In this document: piece by piece, positions 1 through 7,202 of the stretch
Layout: each line of letters begins with the position of its first letter
Numbering within the stretch: position 1 is the first letter of the stretch
Source: Acidimicrobiaceae bacterium
Lineage (GTDB): Bacteria > Actinomycetota > Acidimicrobiia > Acidimicrobiales > UBA8190
Direction of reading: 5' to 3'
Assembly (NCBI GenBank): GCA_003453695.1
Contig: DMNK01000037.1
Coordinates: 412 to 11,580 of the forward strand
Length of the DNA stretch: 11,169 nt
Made by a program: the position numbers and the translations under genes
The notes under the pieces: model-generated
The model's database searches: none
Told to the model about the DNA's origin: nothing
The model's input: the letters and a program-made list of their open reading frames with translations, nothing else

Positions 1-2152
1 CGACGCGGTCGAGGCGGTCGCCCCGGCGTCCGTCTCCGTCGTCACCGCCGCTGCCGCCGCTCCCACCCGGGCCGCCGCCGCCGGGGGCCGTCGAGGGCTC
101 GAAGCGGGCCGACTCCCACAGCGCCGAGCTCTCGATGCCCTTGCGCCGGGCCAACGCCGCCAGCAAGCGGTCCCGACCGTCGAAGACGATCTGGCCGAGG
201 CCCCCGGGCACCACGAGCAGCAGGACGAGCAGACCTCCGCCGGTGGCGAGCAGCTGGGCGTAGCCGGGCAGCAGGTACTGCATGGCCTCCACGTAGACGA
301 CGCCGAGGACGGCACCGGTCGTGGACCCGAGCCCGCCGATGGCCACCATGAGGAAGACGTCGACGCTGAGCTGGGGGTCGATGCCCGAGAACCCGAGTCC
401 CCGGTTGGCGACGACGTACAGACCGCCGGCCATGGCCGCCATCGCCCCCGAGAAGGCGAAGGCGAACAGCTTGGTCCGAAGCGGCGAGATGGAGAAGCTC
501 GCCGCCGCCATCTCGTTGTCGCGGGTGGCGAGGATCACCCGCCCGGCCCGGCTGTCGCGCAGGTTGCGCGTCAGGTGCAGCGCCACCACCAGCAGGGCCA
601 GACACAACCAGTAGAAGGTGCGGGGCGACTCGAGGCTCACCTTGCCGAACAGCACGGGCCGCACCACGTCGGTCTCGGCGATGCCCGGGAAGTAGATCTG
701 GCTCAGGAAGTAGGTGGAGACGGGCACGGCGAAGGCCATGGTCACGGCGGCCAGGTACGTCCCGGGAATGCGCAGCGCCGGCAGTCCGATCGCCACGGCA
801 ACCGCCGCCCCCACCACGGCCGAGACGCCGAGGGCCAGAAAGAGGTCGACGTCGAAGTGCACGAGCAGGGCGCCGGTCGCCCCCGCTCCGGCCCCGGCCA
901 GGGCGAACTGTCCCAGGGAGATCTGTCCCGCCCATCCCGACAGCGGCACCAGCGAAACCGCCACGATGCCGAAGATGGCCGCCGAGGCGGCGACGAAGAG
1001 CTGCCCGCTGCTCAGGGCCAGCGGCACCACCGCCACGGCCAGGAGCGCCACCAACAGGCCCAGGGAGAAGCGACCGGCTTTGTAGGAGGCCAGCTGGCGC
1101 ACCTGGGCCGGGACGGGCCGGATGGGCTTCACCGACAGCAGGTCGCCCATGGCCGCCTGCATGCGTCCCATACGCCGGCGCTGCAGCAACAGCGCCACCA
1201 GGATGACGAGGAACACCCCGAGGTCGACGCTGGAGGAGCGTGGATAGCTCCAGAACACGACGGACTCGAAGACGCCGATGCCGACGGCGGCGAAGAACGC
1301 CGTGGTCAGGCTCTCCATGCGGGCGATGACGGCGGCGGCGAGCGGGACGAGGAGCCCTTCGGGGCCGATGACCTGACCGAGGTTCTGGCCCTCGACGGGG
1401 ACGGCCAGCATGGTGCCCAACCCCGACATCCCCGCCGCCAGGGTCCACGTGACGAGTGACAGCAGGCCCACGGGGATGCCGAGCAGCAGGGCGCGCTCGT
1501 TGGAGTCGGCGGCGGCGCGGATGGCGAGGCCCAGGTCGGTGCGTCCCAGGAACCAGGCCAGCCCGATGAGGACGGCCACGACCACGATGACGGCCAGCAC
1601 GGCGTCACCGGTGAAGTAGGTGGTGTGGATCGAGAAGTGCAGCCCGTGCAGCGGTGTGGTGTACGTCGAGAAGGCGTTCAACTTCTTGGCCAACAGCGCC
1701 GGGATGCCGAGCTGGAGCGCGGCGACCACCTGGCCCACGCCGATGGTGGCGACGGTGAGCAACAAGCGCGGTGAGCGCGACAGGCGGCGTACCACCAGCC
1801 GGTCGGTGACAGCCCCGCTCCCGAGGGCCACGGCCAGCGCCACGGGCGCCGCCAGCAGGTAGGGGACGTGCCAGGCGACGACCATGAGCAGCATCACCGC
1901 CGCCGCCAGACCCCCGAAGCTGGCCTGGGCGAAGTTGATGACGCGGCTGGCCCGGAACACGAGCACGAGCCCCATGGCCACCAAGGCGTCGAGGCACCCG
2001 AACAGCACACCGAGCGCCACGGCGCCCGAGTCGAGCCCCTTGGGGAGCAACACCTCCCCCGCCACCACCAGCGCCACGACGCCCAGCACCCAGCCCCCCG
2101 CCGTCCGCAGACGCGGGTTCAACCCCTCCAGCAGCGACCCTGCAGCAGTCAT
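1..2152 (-). CDS. Fused LivH-LivM type ABC transporter permease, C-terminus beyond window
   Basis: Inner-membrane channel of a branched-chain amino-acid-type (HAAT) ABC importer. I translated the minus frame from the ATG at 2152 to the window edge: about 717 codons without a stop. Residues ~20-325 form a LivH domain with the signature VFRASRVINFAQASFGG (~65-81) and a cytoplasmic coupling loop DLGLAIRAAADSNERALLLG (~206-225). Residues ~360-655 form a LivM domain with SGWAGQISLGQFALAG (~405-420), a second coupling loop around SRAGRVILATRDNEMAA (~534-550) and MVAIGGLGSTTGAVLG (~602-617). The two are separate proteins in E. coli (about 300 and 425 residues), so this is a one-chain fusion. After ~685 the chain becomes a Gly/Ser/Asp/Arg linker that runs off the window, so a further domain such as an ATPase cannot be excluded. 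A TGA at 2179-2177 in the same frame, with no other start codon after it, fixes ATG 2152 as the only start. It lies 50 bp after the binding protein stop, probably in the same operon. Confidence 0.93.
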   Translation of the reverse strand, partial: MTAAGSLLEGLNPRLRTAGGWVLGVVALVVAGEVLLPKGLDSGAVALGVLFGCLDALVAMGLVLVFRASRVINFAQASFGGLAAAVMLLMVVAWHVPYLLAAPVALAVALGSGAVTDRLVVRRLSRSPRLLLTVATIGVGQVVAALQLGIPALLAKKLNAFSTYTTPLHGLHFSIHTTYFTGDAVLAVIVVVAVLIGLAWFLGRTDLGLAIRAAADSNERALLLGIPVGLLSLVTWTLAAGMSGLGTMLAVPVEGQNLGQVIGPEGLLVPLAAAVIARMESLTTAFFAAVGIGVFESVVFWSYPRSSSVDLGVFLVILVALLLQRRRMGRMQAAMGDLLSVKPIRPVPAQVRQLASYKAGRFSLGLLVALLAVAVVPLALSSGQLFVAASAAIFGIVAVSLVPLSGWAGQISLGQFALAGAGAGATGALLVHFDVDLFLALGVSAVVGAAVAVAIGLPALRIPGTYLAAVTMAFAVPVSTYFLSQIYFPGIAETDVVRPVLFGKVSLESPRTFYWLCLALLVVALHLTRNLRDSRAGRVILATRDNEMAAASFSISPLRTKLFAFAFSGAMAAMAGGLYVVANRGLGFSGIDPQLSVDVFLMVAIGGLGSTTGAVLGVVYVEAMQYLLPGYAQLLATGGGLLVLLLVVPGGLGQIVFDGRDRLLAALARRKGIESSALWESARFEPSTAPGGGGPGGSGGSGGDDGDGRRGDRLDRV

Positions 2153-2185
2153 GAGCCCGGAGCGGTCATGACGCCATCACCTTCC
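2149..2185 (-). promoter_or_regulatory. Translation-initiation region with tiny ATGA-coupled frames ahead of the permease
   Basis: On the minus strand a Shine-Dalgarno-like GGAAGG (2185-2180) lies 27 nt before the permease ATG, too far for normal initiation. It is 10 nt before another ATG (2169) that opens a six-codon frame, MTAPGS, whose TGA (2151-2149) overlaps the permease start as ATGA. A further ATG at 2177 reads MAS and stops in an ATGA overlap with the 2169 start. The pattern fits loading at the tiny frame and re-initiation at the permease. With such short frames chance is a real alternative. Confidence 0.35.
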
Positions 2186-2202
2186 GGGCGCGCAGGGGCG
2201 CG

Positions 2203-3930
2203 TCACGACAGCCCGGGGCAATCGAGCCCCTTCGGGAAGGCGCTCGACTGGAAGAGCGAGAACCACTGCCCACCGAAGCACGGGTTGTAGTCACCGGCTT
2301 TGTTGTCGAAGGAGTTGGTCTTCGACGGGACCCAGTACGAGACCTGGGCCTCGGAGAAGGGCCAGTAGATCCCCGATCCGTAGGTCCACTGACCCACCTG
2401 GCCCAACGGGCTCTGGGGCAGATGCTGGTAGCCGGCCAGCATGGAGGCGGGCGTGAGGTCGGGGCCGGCGGCCTGCAAGCCGTTGAACAGATACAGCAGC
2501 TGGTAGTAGATGTACCAGAACTGCGCTTCCTGGGGCTGACCGCCGGGGTCCACCATTTGGAAGGCCTTGTAGGACTCCTCGTTCTGCTCCGGGATCGACG
2601 GCCCCAGGCCCACCTCGACCGAGTGCGCCCACTGGTCCTGGGAGTAGAGCCGCTCGAACTGCGGGGGCAGCCATTCCGAGAACCACTCGGGCCCGTAGTT
2701 CTGCTGATCAGCTGCCTGGGAGACGTAGATGGTGCCGACCGGGTCGCACCCGCACAAGATGGTGGTCACGTTGTTGGCCTTCATCTGCGAGATGGCGTTC
2801 TGCATCTGCTGCTGGATGGTGGACAGGTCCAGCGTGTAGTTGACGACCACGGGGATCTTCACGCCGCACTGCTTGAGGCCGCTGACCATCTCGTTCTCGA
2901 GGCCCTGGTACTGCGGGTCCTCGAGGAGGATGGCGCCGAAGACGCGCTGCTTGCCGTTCAGGCTCGGGTCCTTGGCGAAGCTCACGTTGTTGGCGCCGAT
3001 GTTGCACCCCATGGTCACGAGCAGCCGCCCGAGGTCGTCGAGGGTGGGGATCATCGAATAGGCGTAGGGCGCCGAGTTGTGGAGGAACTGGTTGGACGTG
3101 AGCAGGTTGTCCATGGAGATCACGTGGTTCTGCACCAGCGCCTCGGCGTACGGCGTGGTGGGCAGCGGCGTGAGGTCGGCGAAGGCGCCCAGGCTGGCGG
3201 CGGTGGCGGCGTCCTCCTGGGCCCCCTGGGTGTCCTGGCCGACCATCTCCTGCATGGCGTCGCCCTGGGCCGTGTAGGGCTTGAGCACCACGTGTCGCCC
3301 GTAGAGCTCGTACTCCTTGTTGAACGCCTGCAGGAAGACGTTCAGGTCGTAGAGCACCTGACTGTCGGTGGGGAGCACGCCGGGCATGATCGAGCGCACG
3401 GCGTTGACGTCGCTCGACTCGCCCTCCTCCCGGTAGGAGACGGTGATGGTGGAGGCGGTGACGCCGGGCGCGGTGGCACCGCCGTTGTTGCCCGACCACG
3501 CCGGCACACACGGCGGGGCGTACGGGGACCACGGCACCTGGAGCACCCCCGCCCCGCACTTGACACCGCTGCGGGCGATGCCGTTGGCGGCGGCGGCTCC
3601 CGCCGCGTTGGCGGCTGCTTGGGCCGCGGCCGCGCTCGCTGCTGTCGAGGTGCCCGACGCCGCCGTGGACGGTCCTGAGCCCGACCCGCCCAGGCCCCTG
3701 GCAGCGGGCGACGACAACGCCGACTGCGGGGCGCGGGTGGTGGGCGCCTGCGCCACCAGCGCCAGGAGCACCCCCATCACCATCAGGAACGGGACGTAGC
3801 GCTTGGCCAGCTCCCACGCCTTGTCGGCCGTGAGCGCGCCAGTGGGACGCTCGATGCCCGGCCCCTTTCGCCGTGCCCCCAGCGTCCCGACGGGCTCCGC
3901 CTGTGGCGCCCCCTGCTCCCCCACGTCCAC
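2203..3930 (-). CDS. Branched-chain amino-acid-type ABC transporter substrate-binding protein, membrane-anchored or secreted
   Basis: Extracytoplasmic solute receptor for the permease encoded immediately downstream; 575 residues from a GTG start. Residues 1-44 are a long charged N-terminal stretch, then a hydrophobic helix at ~45-62 (YVPFLMVMGVLLALVAQA), with no lipobox cysteine after it. Residues ~66-120 are an Ala/Ser/Gly low-complexity linker. The type-1 periplasmic binding fold (Peripla_BP_6-like) starts near GVTASTITVSY (~156-166) and runs to the end, with ADQQNYGPEWFSEW (~407-420) typical of LivK-like proteins. Seven cysteines lie after the linker, compatible with disulfides outside the cell. 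Family members are usually near 400 residues; the excess is the N-terminal anchor and linker. The ligand cannot be read from sequence: LivK-like proteins bind amino acids, amides, urea or aromatic acids. No convincing ribosome site precedes the GTG, so a later start closer to the hydrophobic helix is possible. Same strand as tetR, 80 bp after its stop. Confidence 0.9.
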   Translation of the reverse strand: MDVGEQGAPQAEPVGTLGARRKGPGIERPTGALTADKAWELAKRYVPFLMVMGVLLALVAQAPTTRAPQSALSSPAARGLGGSGSGPSTAASGTSTAASAAAAQAAANAAGAAAANGIARSGVKCGAGVLQVPWSPYAPPCVPAWSGNNGGATAPGVTASTITVSYREEGESSDVNAVRSIMPGVLPTDSQVLYDLNVFLQAFNKEYELYGRHVVLKPYTAQGDAMQEMVGQDTQGAQEDAATAASLGAFADLTPLPTTPYAEALVQNHVISMDNLLTSNQFLHNSAPYAYSMIPTLDDLGRLLVTMGCNIGANNVSFAKDPSLNGKQRVFGAILLEDPQYQGLENEMVSGLKQCGVKIPVVVNYTLDLSTIQQQMQNAISQMKANNVTTILCGCDPVGTIYVSQAADQQNYGPEWFSEWLPPQFERLYSQDQWAHSVEVGLGPSIPEQNEESYKAFQMVDPGGQPQEAQFWYIYYQLLYLFNGLQAAGPDLTPASMLAGYQHLPQSPLGQVGQWTYGSGIYWPFSEAQVSYWVPSKTNSFDNKAGDYNPCFGGQWFSLFQSSAFPKGLDCPGLS

Positions 3931-3955
3931 GCAGGGATAACGCCGGAGGCGCAGT

Positions 3956-3969
3956 TGACTGGTGAGTCA
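3956..3969. promoter_or_regulatory. Small dyad TGACT-N4-AGTCA upstream of the binding-protein gene
   Basis: A perfect 5+5 inverted repeat with a 4-nt centre lies 26-39 bp before the binding-protein start, between it and the tetR stop. Its size and place fit an operator overlapping a promoter for the transporter genes. Short dyads occur by chance, and I could not define a good -35/-10 pair around it. Confidence 0.3.
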
Positions 3970-4010
3970 GTGAGGATCAGAGACGCAATTGGGCCTCGGG
4001 CGGGCCGGCC

Positions 4011-4628
4011 TCATGCCCCGGGCCCTGAGCTCGCCAGGAGCGGGCTCAGGGCGTAGCCGACCATGGCGTCGAGGTCGTCTTCGGGCGGCAGGACCACGAG
4101 CACCGTCACCACACGCACCAGCCACTGGGCGACGAGCAGGGGGTCGTCGCCACCGATGAGCCCGGCGTCCATGGCGCCCTGCACGACGGGCACGAGCGCC
4201 TCGGCAACCTGGGAGACATAGGGCCCCAGGTCCCGGGCCAGCAGGGACCCCAGGATCTCCGGCTCGTCGTCGAGCACCCGCCGGGACACCGGGTTGGAGC
4301 GGGCGAAGCGCACGGTGGCGGCCACGGCCTCGATGAACCCTGCTGCACCGGCCCCGCCCGGAGCCGACAGGTGCGCCACCAGGTCGTCGAGCATCCGGTG
4401 CAACTGTCGTGACGCCACCAGCGCCACCGCTTCCTCCACCGAGCTGACCTGGCGGTACAAGGTGGTGCGGGCCACGTGCATCTCGCGGGCGATGTCGGTC
4501 ATCGACGTCCGCCTGATGCCGTAGCGGGCCAGGCACCGCTCCGTGGCGTCGAGCAGCCGGTCGAGCCCCGGGTCGGGCCGGGGTGGGAGCCGCTCGAGGA
4601 GCTTCAAGACCGAGTCGGTCTCGGCCAT
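4011..4628 (-). CDS. TetR/AcrR-family transcriptional regulator
   Basis: 205-residue one-component repressor, the usual length for the family. The N-terminal helix-turn-helix spans ~25-70: LLDATERCLARYGIRRTSMT, then DIAREMHVARTTLYRQVSS, with the T-x-x-DIA and T-x-LYR pattern typical of TetR DNA-binding domains. The C-terminal part (~75-205) is mostly helical and would bind ligand and form the dimer; its ligand cannot be inferred. I chose ATG 4628 because AGGAGAGGTG sits directly upstream at ideal spacing; the frame is open back to 4697, but those extra 23 codons have no such site and are Arg-rich. It is divergent from the oxygenase gene at 4762 across 133 bp with a strong dyad, the classic layout for a TetR protein controlling both itself and its neighbour. 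It also precedes the transporter genes on its own strand, so it may be co-transcribed with them. Confidence 0.92.
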   Translation of the reverse strand: MAETDSVLKLLERLPPRPDPGLDRLLDATERCLARYGIRRTSMTDIAREMHVARTTLYRQVSSVEEAVALVASRQLHRMLDDLVAHLSAPGGAGAAGFIEAVAATVRFARSNPVSRRVLDDEPEILGSLLARDLGPYVSQVAEALVPVVQGAMDAGLIGGDDPLLVAQWLVRVVTVLVVLPPEDDLDAMVGYALSPLLASSGPGA

Positions 4629-4634
4629 GCTCAC

Positions 4635-4641
4635 CTCTCCT
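4635..4641 (-). promoter_or_regulatory. Ribosome binding site that fixes the tetR start
   Basis: The minus strand reads AGGAGAG here, with its GGAG core 8 nt before ATG 4628. This is among the best Shine-Dalgarno matches in the window and rules against the longer frame that starts at 4697. Confidence 0.75.
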
Positions 4642-4651
4642 ATTGCGTCGT

Positions 4652-4683
4652 ATCGGGGGTGCCGGTCGGCCGGCCTCCCCGAT
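4652..4683. promoter_or_regulatory. Imperfect 32-bp dyad, candidate TetR operator in the divergent promoter region
   Basis: Outer arms ATCGGGG (4652-4658) and CCCCGAT (4677-4683) match perfectly, and inner arms GCCGG (4661-4665) and CCGGC (4670-4674) also match. In all, 13 of 16 symmetric positions pair. It lies 24 bp upstream of tetR and 78 bp before the oxygenase start. TetR proteins usually bind palindromes of 15-35 bp in such regions. Because it is close to the tetR start it could instead act as an mRNA hairpin, if transcription begins upstream of it. Confidence 0.6.
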
Positions 4684-4761
4684 TGTCGTCGGAGCACCCT
4701 GGCGGAAAGCCCACCGGCGACGGGCCTTGCCGACGGGCCGCCCGGTCGCTAGCTTTCCGGT

Positions 4762-5637
4762 GTGCGACAAACGCTACAGAATGCCGAGCAAGTGTCGCAA
4801 TCCCCGACGACGGCGAGCCCGCCTCCGCTGGCCCGCCAGCTGGCCGAATGGCGGCTGTTCGTGCCCTTCACCGGCCGGGTCCTCGCCCTGCAGGGGTCGC
4901 ATCCCACCGTGGCCGCCGGCATCTACCAGCACTCGGACATCTTCACCGACCCGTGGCGTCGGGCCCGGCGCACCTTCGTGTACGGCCAGCGGGTCACCTT
5001 CGGCTCGCACCGGGCCGAGACGGCGGCCGAGATCCGAGAGCTGCACCGCCACATCAAGGGCATCGGGCTGGACGGCCGGCCGTACCACGCCTGGAACCGC
5101 GACGCCTGGACCTGGGTGCACCTCACCACCTTCGAAGCCACCCTCTTCGCCCTGGAGAAGATCCACGGAGCGCTGGCGCCCGCCGACCTCGATGCCCTCT
5201 ACGCCGAGGCCCGCGCCGTGGGCGAGCTGTACGGGGTGCGGGCGCAGGACATGCCCGGCGACGTCGAAGGGCTGCGCGCCTACGTGGAAGAGGGCATCGA
5301 GACCAAGCTCACCCACAAGCCGCCGGTGGAGCTCGTGCCCAGCCTGCGGCACCTGCCGGCGCCGCTGCGCCTTCCCGCCCCCGTCCGGCGGGCGCTGGCC
5401 CTCGGCGTGTGGGAGCCCACCCTCGTCCCCGTCTCGCACCCCGTCCACATCGCCCTAGCGGGATCGTTCCCTCCCATCATCCGCCAGCGGTGGGACATCC
5501 GCTGGTCGGCGCTGCACGAGCTCGAGTACCAAGCGCAGCTGCGGGCCCTGCGGGTGCTCACCGACCCTCTGCCCGACCGGCTGCGCATGCTCCCGTACCC
5601 TTATCGGCGGCTGCGGGCTCAGGCCGCCGCCCGCTAG
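4762..5637 (+). CDS. Oxygenase MpaB family protein (DUF2236, rubber-oxygenase-like catalytic domain)
   Basis: 291 residues, typical of single-domain members of the family that includes fungal MpaB (side-chain cleavage in mycophenolic acid synthesis) and the heme-containing latex-clearing proteins. The domain covers ~28-275. Recognisable conserved stretches are HPTVAAGIYQHSDIFTDPWR (~47-66), IRELHRHIKGIGLDGRPYHA (~91-110) and WNRDAWTWVHLTTFEATLFA (~111-130), rich in the His, Arg and Trp expected near a heme or metal. There is no signal peptide or membrane helix, so it is probably cytosolic or peripheral. Substrate unknown; isoprenoid or lipid double-bond cleavage is a guess from the characterised relatives. 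It is first in a plus-strand run, divergent from tetR, with the ABC1 kinase 38 bp downstream. The start is uncertain: GTG 4762 and the in-frame GTG 4792 both lack a ribosome binding site, and the first ~25 residues are Ser/Thr/Pro-rich and not part of the domain. Confidence 0.85.
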   Translation: MRQTLQNAEQVSQSPTTASPPPLARQLAEWRLFVPFTGRVLALQGSHPTVAAGIYQHSDIFTDPWRRARRTFVYGQRVTFGSHRAETAAEIRELHRHIKGIGLDGRPYHAWNRDAWTWVHLTTFEATLFALEKIHGALAPADLDALYAEARAVGELYGVRAQDMPGDVEGLRAYVEEGIETKLTHKPPVELVPSLRHLPAPLRLPAPVRRALALGVWEPTLVPVSHPVHIALAGSFPPIIRQRWDIRWSALHELEYQAQLRALRVLTDPLPDRLRMLPYPYRRLRAQAAAR

Positions 5638-5675
5638 AGCGAGGAAGCCCGATCGCCGGGAGCGCACCACATCCG

Positions 5676-7160
5676 ATGGACTCCGACCGGTCGCACCGCC
5701 ATGCGCCACGCGGCCCGTTCGCCGACGGGCCGCCCCCGGGCGCCCTCGACGTCGACGCCCCGCCCCTCGAGCAGTTCCGCCCCGGCGACGTCGGGCGCAT
5801 GGTGGTCGTCTTCTTCGTGCTCGGGTGGTCGGTGGTGCGCGCCGTGGCCACCTGGGCGTTCCACCGCCGGCGCCGCGGGGTGGTGCAGGTGGTGTGCGAC
5901 GGCCTGGTGGACGGCTTCATCCGCCTCGGCCCCACATTCGTCAAGGCGGGACAGATCGTGGCCAGCTCGGGGCCGCTGTTCCCCGCTGTGCTCGCCACGG
6001 CGGCGCGTCGCTGCCTGGACGCCGTGCCACCCTTCCCCACGGCGACGCTCCGGGCCACCGTCGAATCCGACCTGGGCGCGCCCATCGAGGCCCTGTTCCG
6101 CTTCTTCGACGACGAGCCGCTGTCGGCGGCGTCCATCGGGCAGGTGCACGCCTGCACGCTGGCCGACGGACGGCAGGCCGTGGTCAAGGTGCAGCGTCCC
6201 GCCATCCGGGAACAGATGGCGCGTGACCTACGCAACAGCTACCGCCTGGCCTGGCTCGTCGAGCGGACCCCGTGGGGACGGACCTCCGGAGCACGCGACA
6301 TCATCCGGGACGTCCACGCCGTGACCTTCCAGGAGCTGAACCCGGCCCGTGAGGCATGGCAGCAGGACCGCTTCCGGCAGAACATCGGCGCCTTCGGTGA
6401 CAACTCGGTCATCACCGCCCCCGAGGTCTACTGGGACTACTGCGGGCCGCGGGTCATCTGCATGGAGCGGGTGTGGGGCATCCCCATGGACGACTTCGAT
6501 CAGCTCTCCGCCATGGGCATCGACGGGCGGCTCATCCTGCGCTGGGGGGCCAAGGTGTGGGCCGAGGCGGTCATGGTGCACGGGCCCTTCCACGGCGACA
6601 TGCACGCCGGCAACGTGTGGGCGCTCGAGGACGGGCGGGGGTGCTACCTGGACTTCGGCATCATGGGCGAGCTGTCCGGAGAGTGGCAGCAGGTGCTGAA
6701 GGACCTCTTCTACACCTGCAGCTTCGACCTCGACTTCACCCGCGTGGCCACCGCCTACCGGCGGGTGGGCGTGTTCCCACCCGGGGCGGGCACCGACGAG
6801 GAGATCGGCGCCTTCTTGAACGCCATGCTCCGCCCCATCCTCCTGGCCGGCTACGGCTCCATCGACATCGGCCAGCTCGTCGCCCAGTCCCTCGACCTCC
6901 TGAAGGCGTTCGACGCCACCGCCCCCCGGGAGCTCGTGCTCATCGCCAAGCAGCTGCTGTACATCGACCGCTATGCCCGCCATCTCGCACCCGACTACAC
7001 GGTGACCTCCGACCCCCTCATCGTGAAGAACATCTTCCCGGACGAGGCCGAGGCCAAGGCGGCCGAGCTCGGGGTGGCGCTGGACGACAAGCACACGGCA
7101 CTGGTCGGCGCCCCGGCGCCCCCCGCCGACGCCACGGTCGGAGTGGGCCGAGACAGCTGA
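5676..7160 (+). CDS. ABC1/AarF/UbiB-like atypical kinase
   Basis: 494-residue protein-kinase-like ATPase of the ABC1 (ADCK/UbiB) family; characterised members support ubiquinone or other isoprenoid lipid metabolism at membranes. All hallmark motifs are present: the KxGQ signature LGPTFVKAGQIVASSG (K90, Q93), the alanine-rich nucleotide loop SAASIGQVH (150-158), the VAIK-like lysine in VVKVQRP (K171), the catalytic loop HGDMHAGN (306-313) and the metal-binding DFG (326-328). A hydrophobic stretch VVVFFVLGWSVVRAVATW (~43-60) could associate with the membrane. Intact motifs imply nucleotide binding, but ABC1 proteins are often poor protein kinases, so the reaction is not assigned. The start is ATG 5676, with a modest GGGAG 13 nt upstream; the same frame is open back past 4476, but that part overlaps the oxygenase gene out of phase. 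It is probably co-transcribed with the oxygenase upstream and the thioesterase 42 bp downstream. Confidence 0.92.
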   Translation: MDSDRSHRHAPRGPFADGPPPGALDVDAPPLEQFRPGDVGRMVVVFFVLGWSVVRAVATWAFHRRRRGVVQVVCDGLVDGFIRLGPTFVKAGQIVASSGPLFPAVLATAARRCLDAVPPFPTATLRATVESDLGAPIEALFRFFDDEPLSAASIGQVHACTLADGRQAVVKVQRPAIREQMARDLRNSYRLAWLVERTPWGRTSGARDIIRDVHAVTFQELNPAREAWQQDRFRQNIGAFGDNSVITAPEVYWDYCGPRVICMERVWGIPMDDFDQLSAMGIDGRLILRWGAKVWAEAVMVHGPFHGDMHAGNVWALEDGRGCYLDFGIMGELSGEWQQVLKDLFYTCSFDLDFTRVATAYRRVGVFPPGAGTDEEIGAFLNAMLRPILLAGYGSIDIGQLVAQSLDLLKAFDATAPRELVLIAKQLLYIDRYARHLAPDYTVTSDPLIVKNIFPDEAEAKAAELGVALDDKHTALVGAPAPPADATVGVGRDS

Positions 7161-7202
7161 CCTTGTCGAGCATGGCCGGCTGCTGGGCCACAATGGCCGC
7201 CC

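Noticed and set aside
42..1448. 468-codon open frame on the minus strand
   Set aside because: It is out of phase with the LivH-LivM frame, which is continuous through here with clear motifs. The translation is Arg/Gly/His-rich low complexity, typical of a GC-driven shadow.
2422..3678. 418-codon open frame on the plus strand
   Set aside because: It is antisense to the binding-protein gene, whose translation is clearly a type-1 periplasmic binding protein; this frame has Val/Leu/Gly/His-rich composition and no recognisable domain.
4629..4697. 23-residue N-terminal extension of TetR to a start at 4697
   Set aside because: A strong AGGAGAGGTG directly precedes ATG 4628, and the extension would read through the 32-bp dyad and contains no part of the TetR fold.
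4476..5675. Long upstream extension of the ABC1 kinase frame (open from 4476)
   Set aside because: It overlaps tetR and the whole oxygenase gene out of phase and is Pro/Arg/Ala-rich. The kinase domain and a sensible start lie at 5676.
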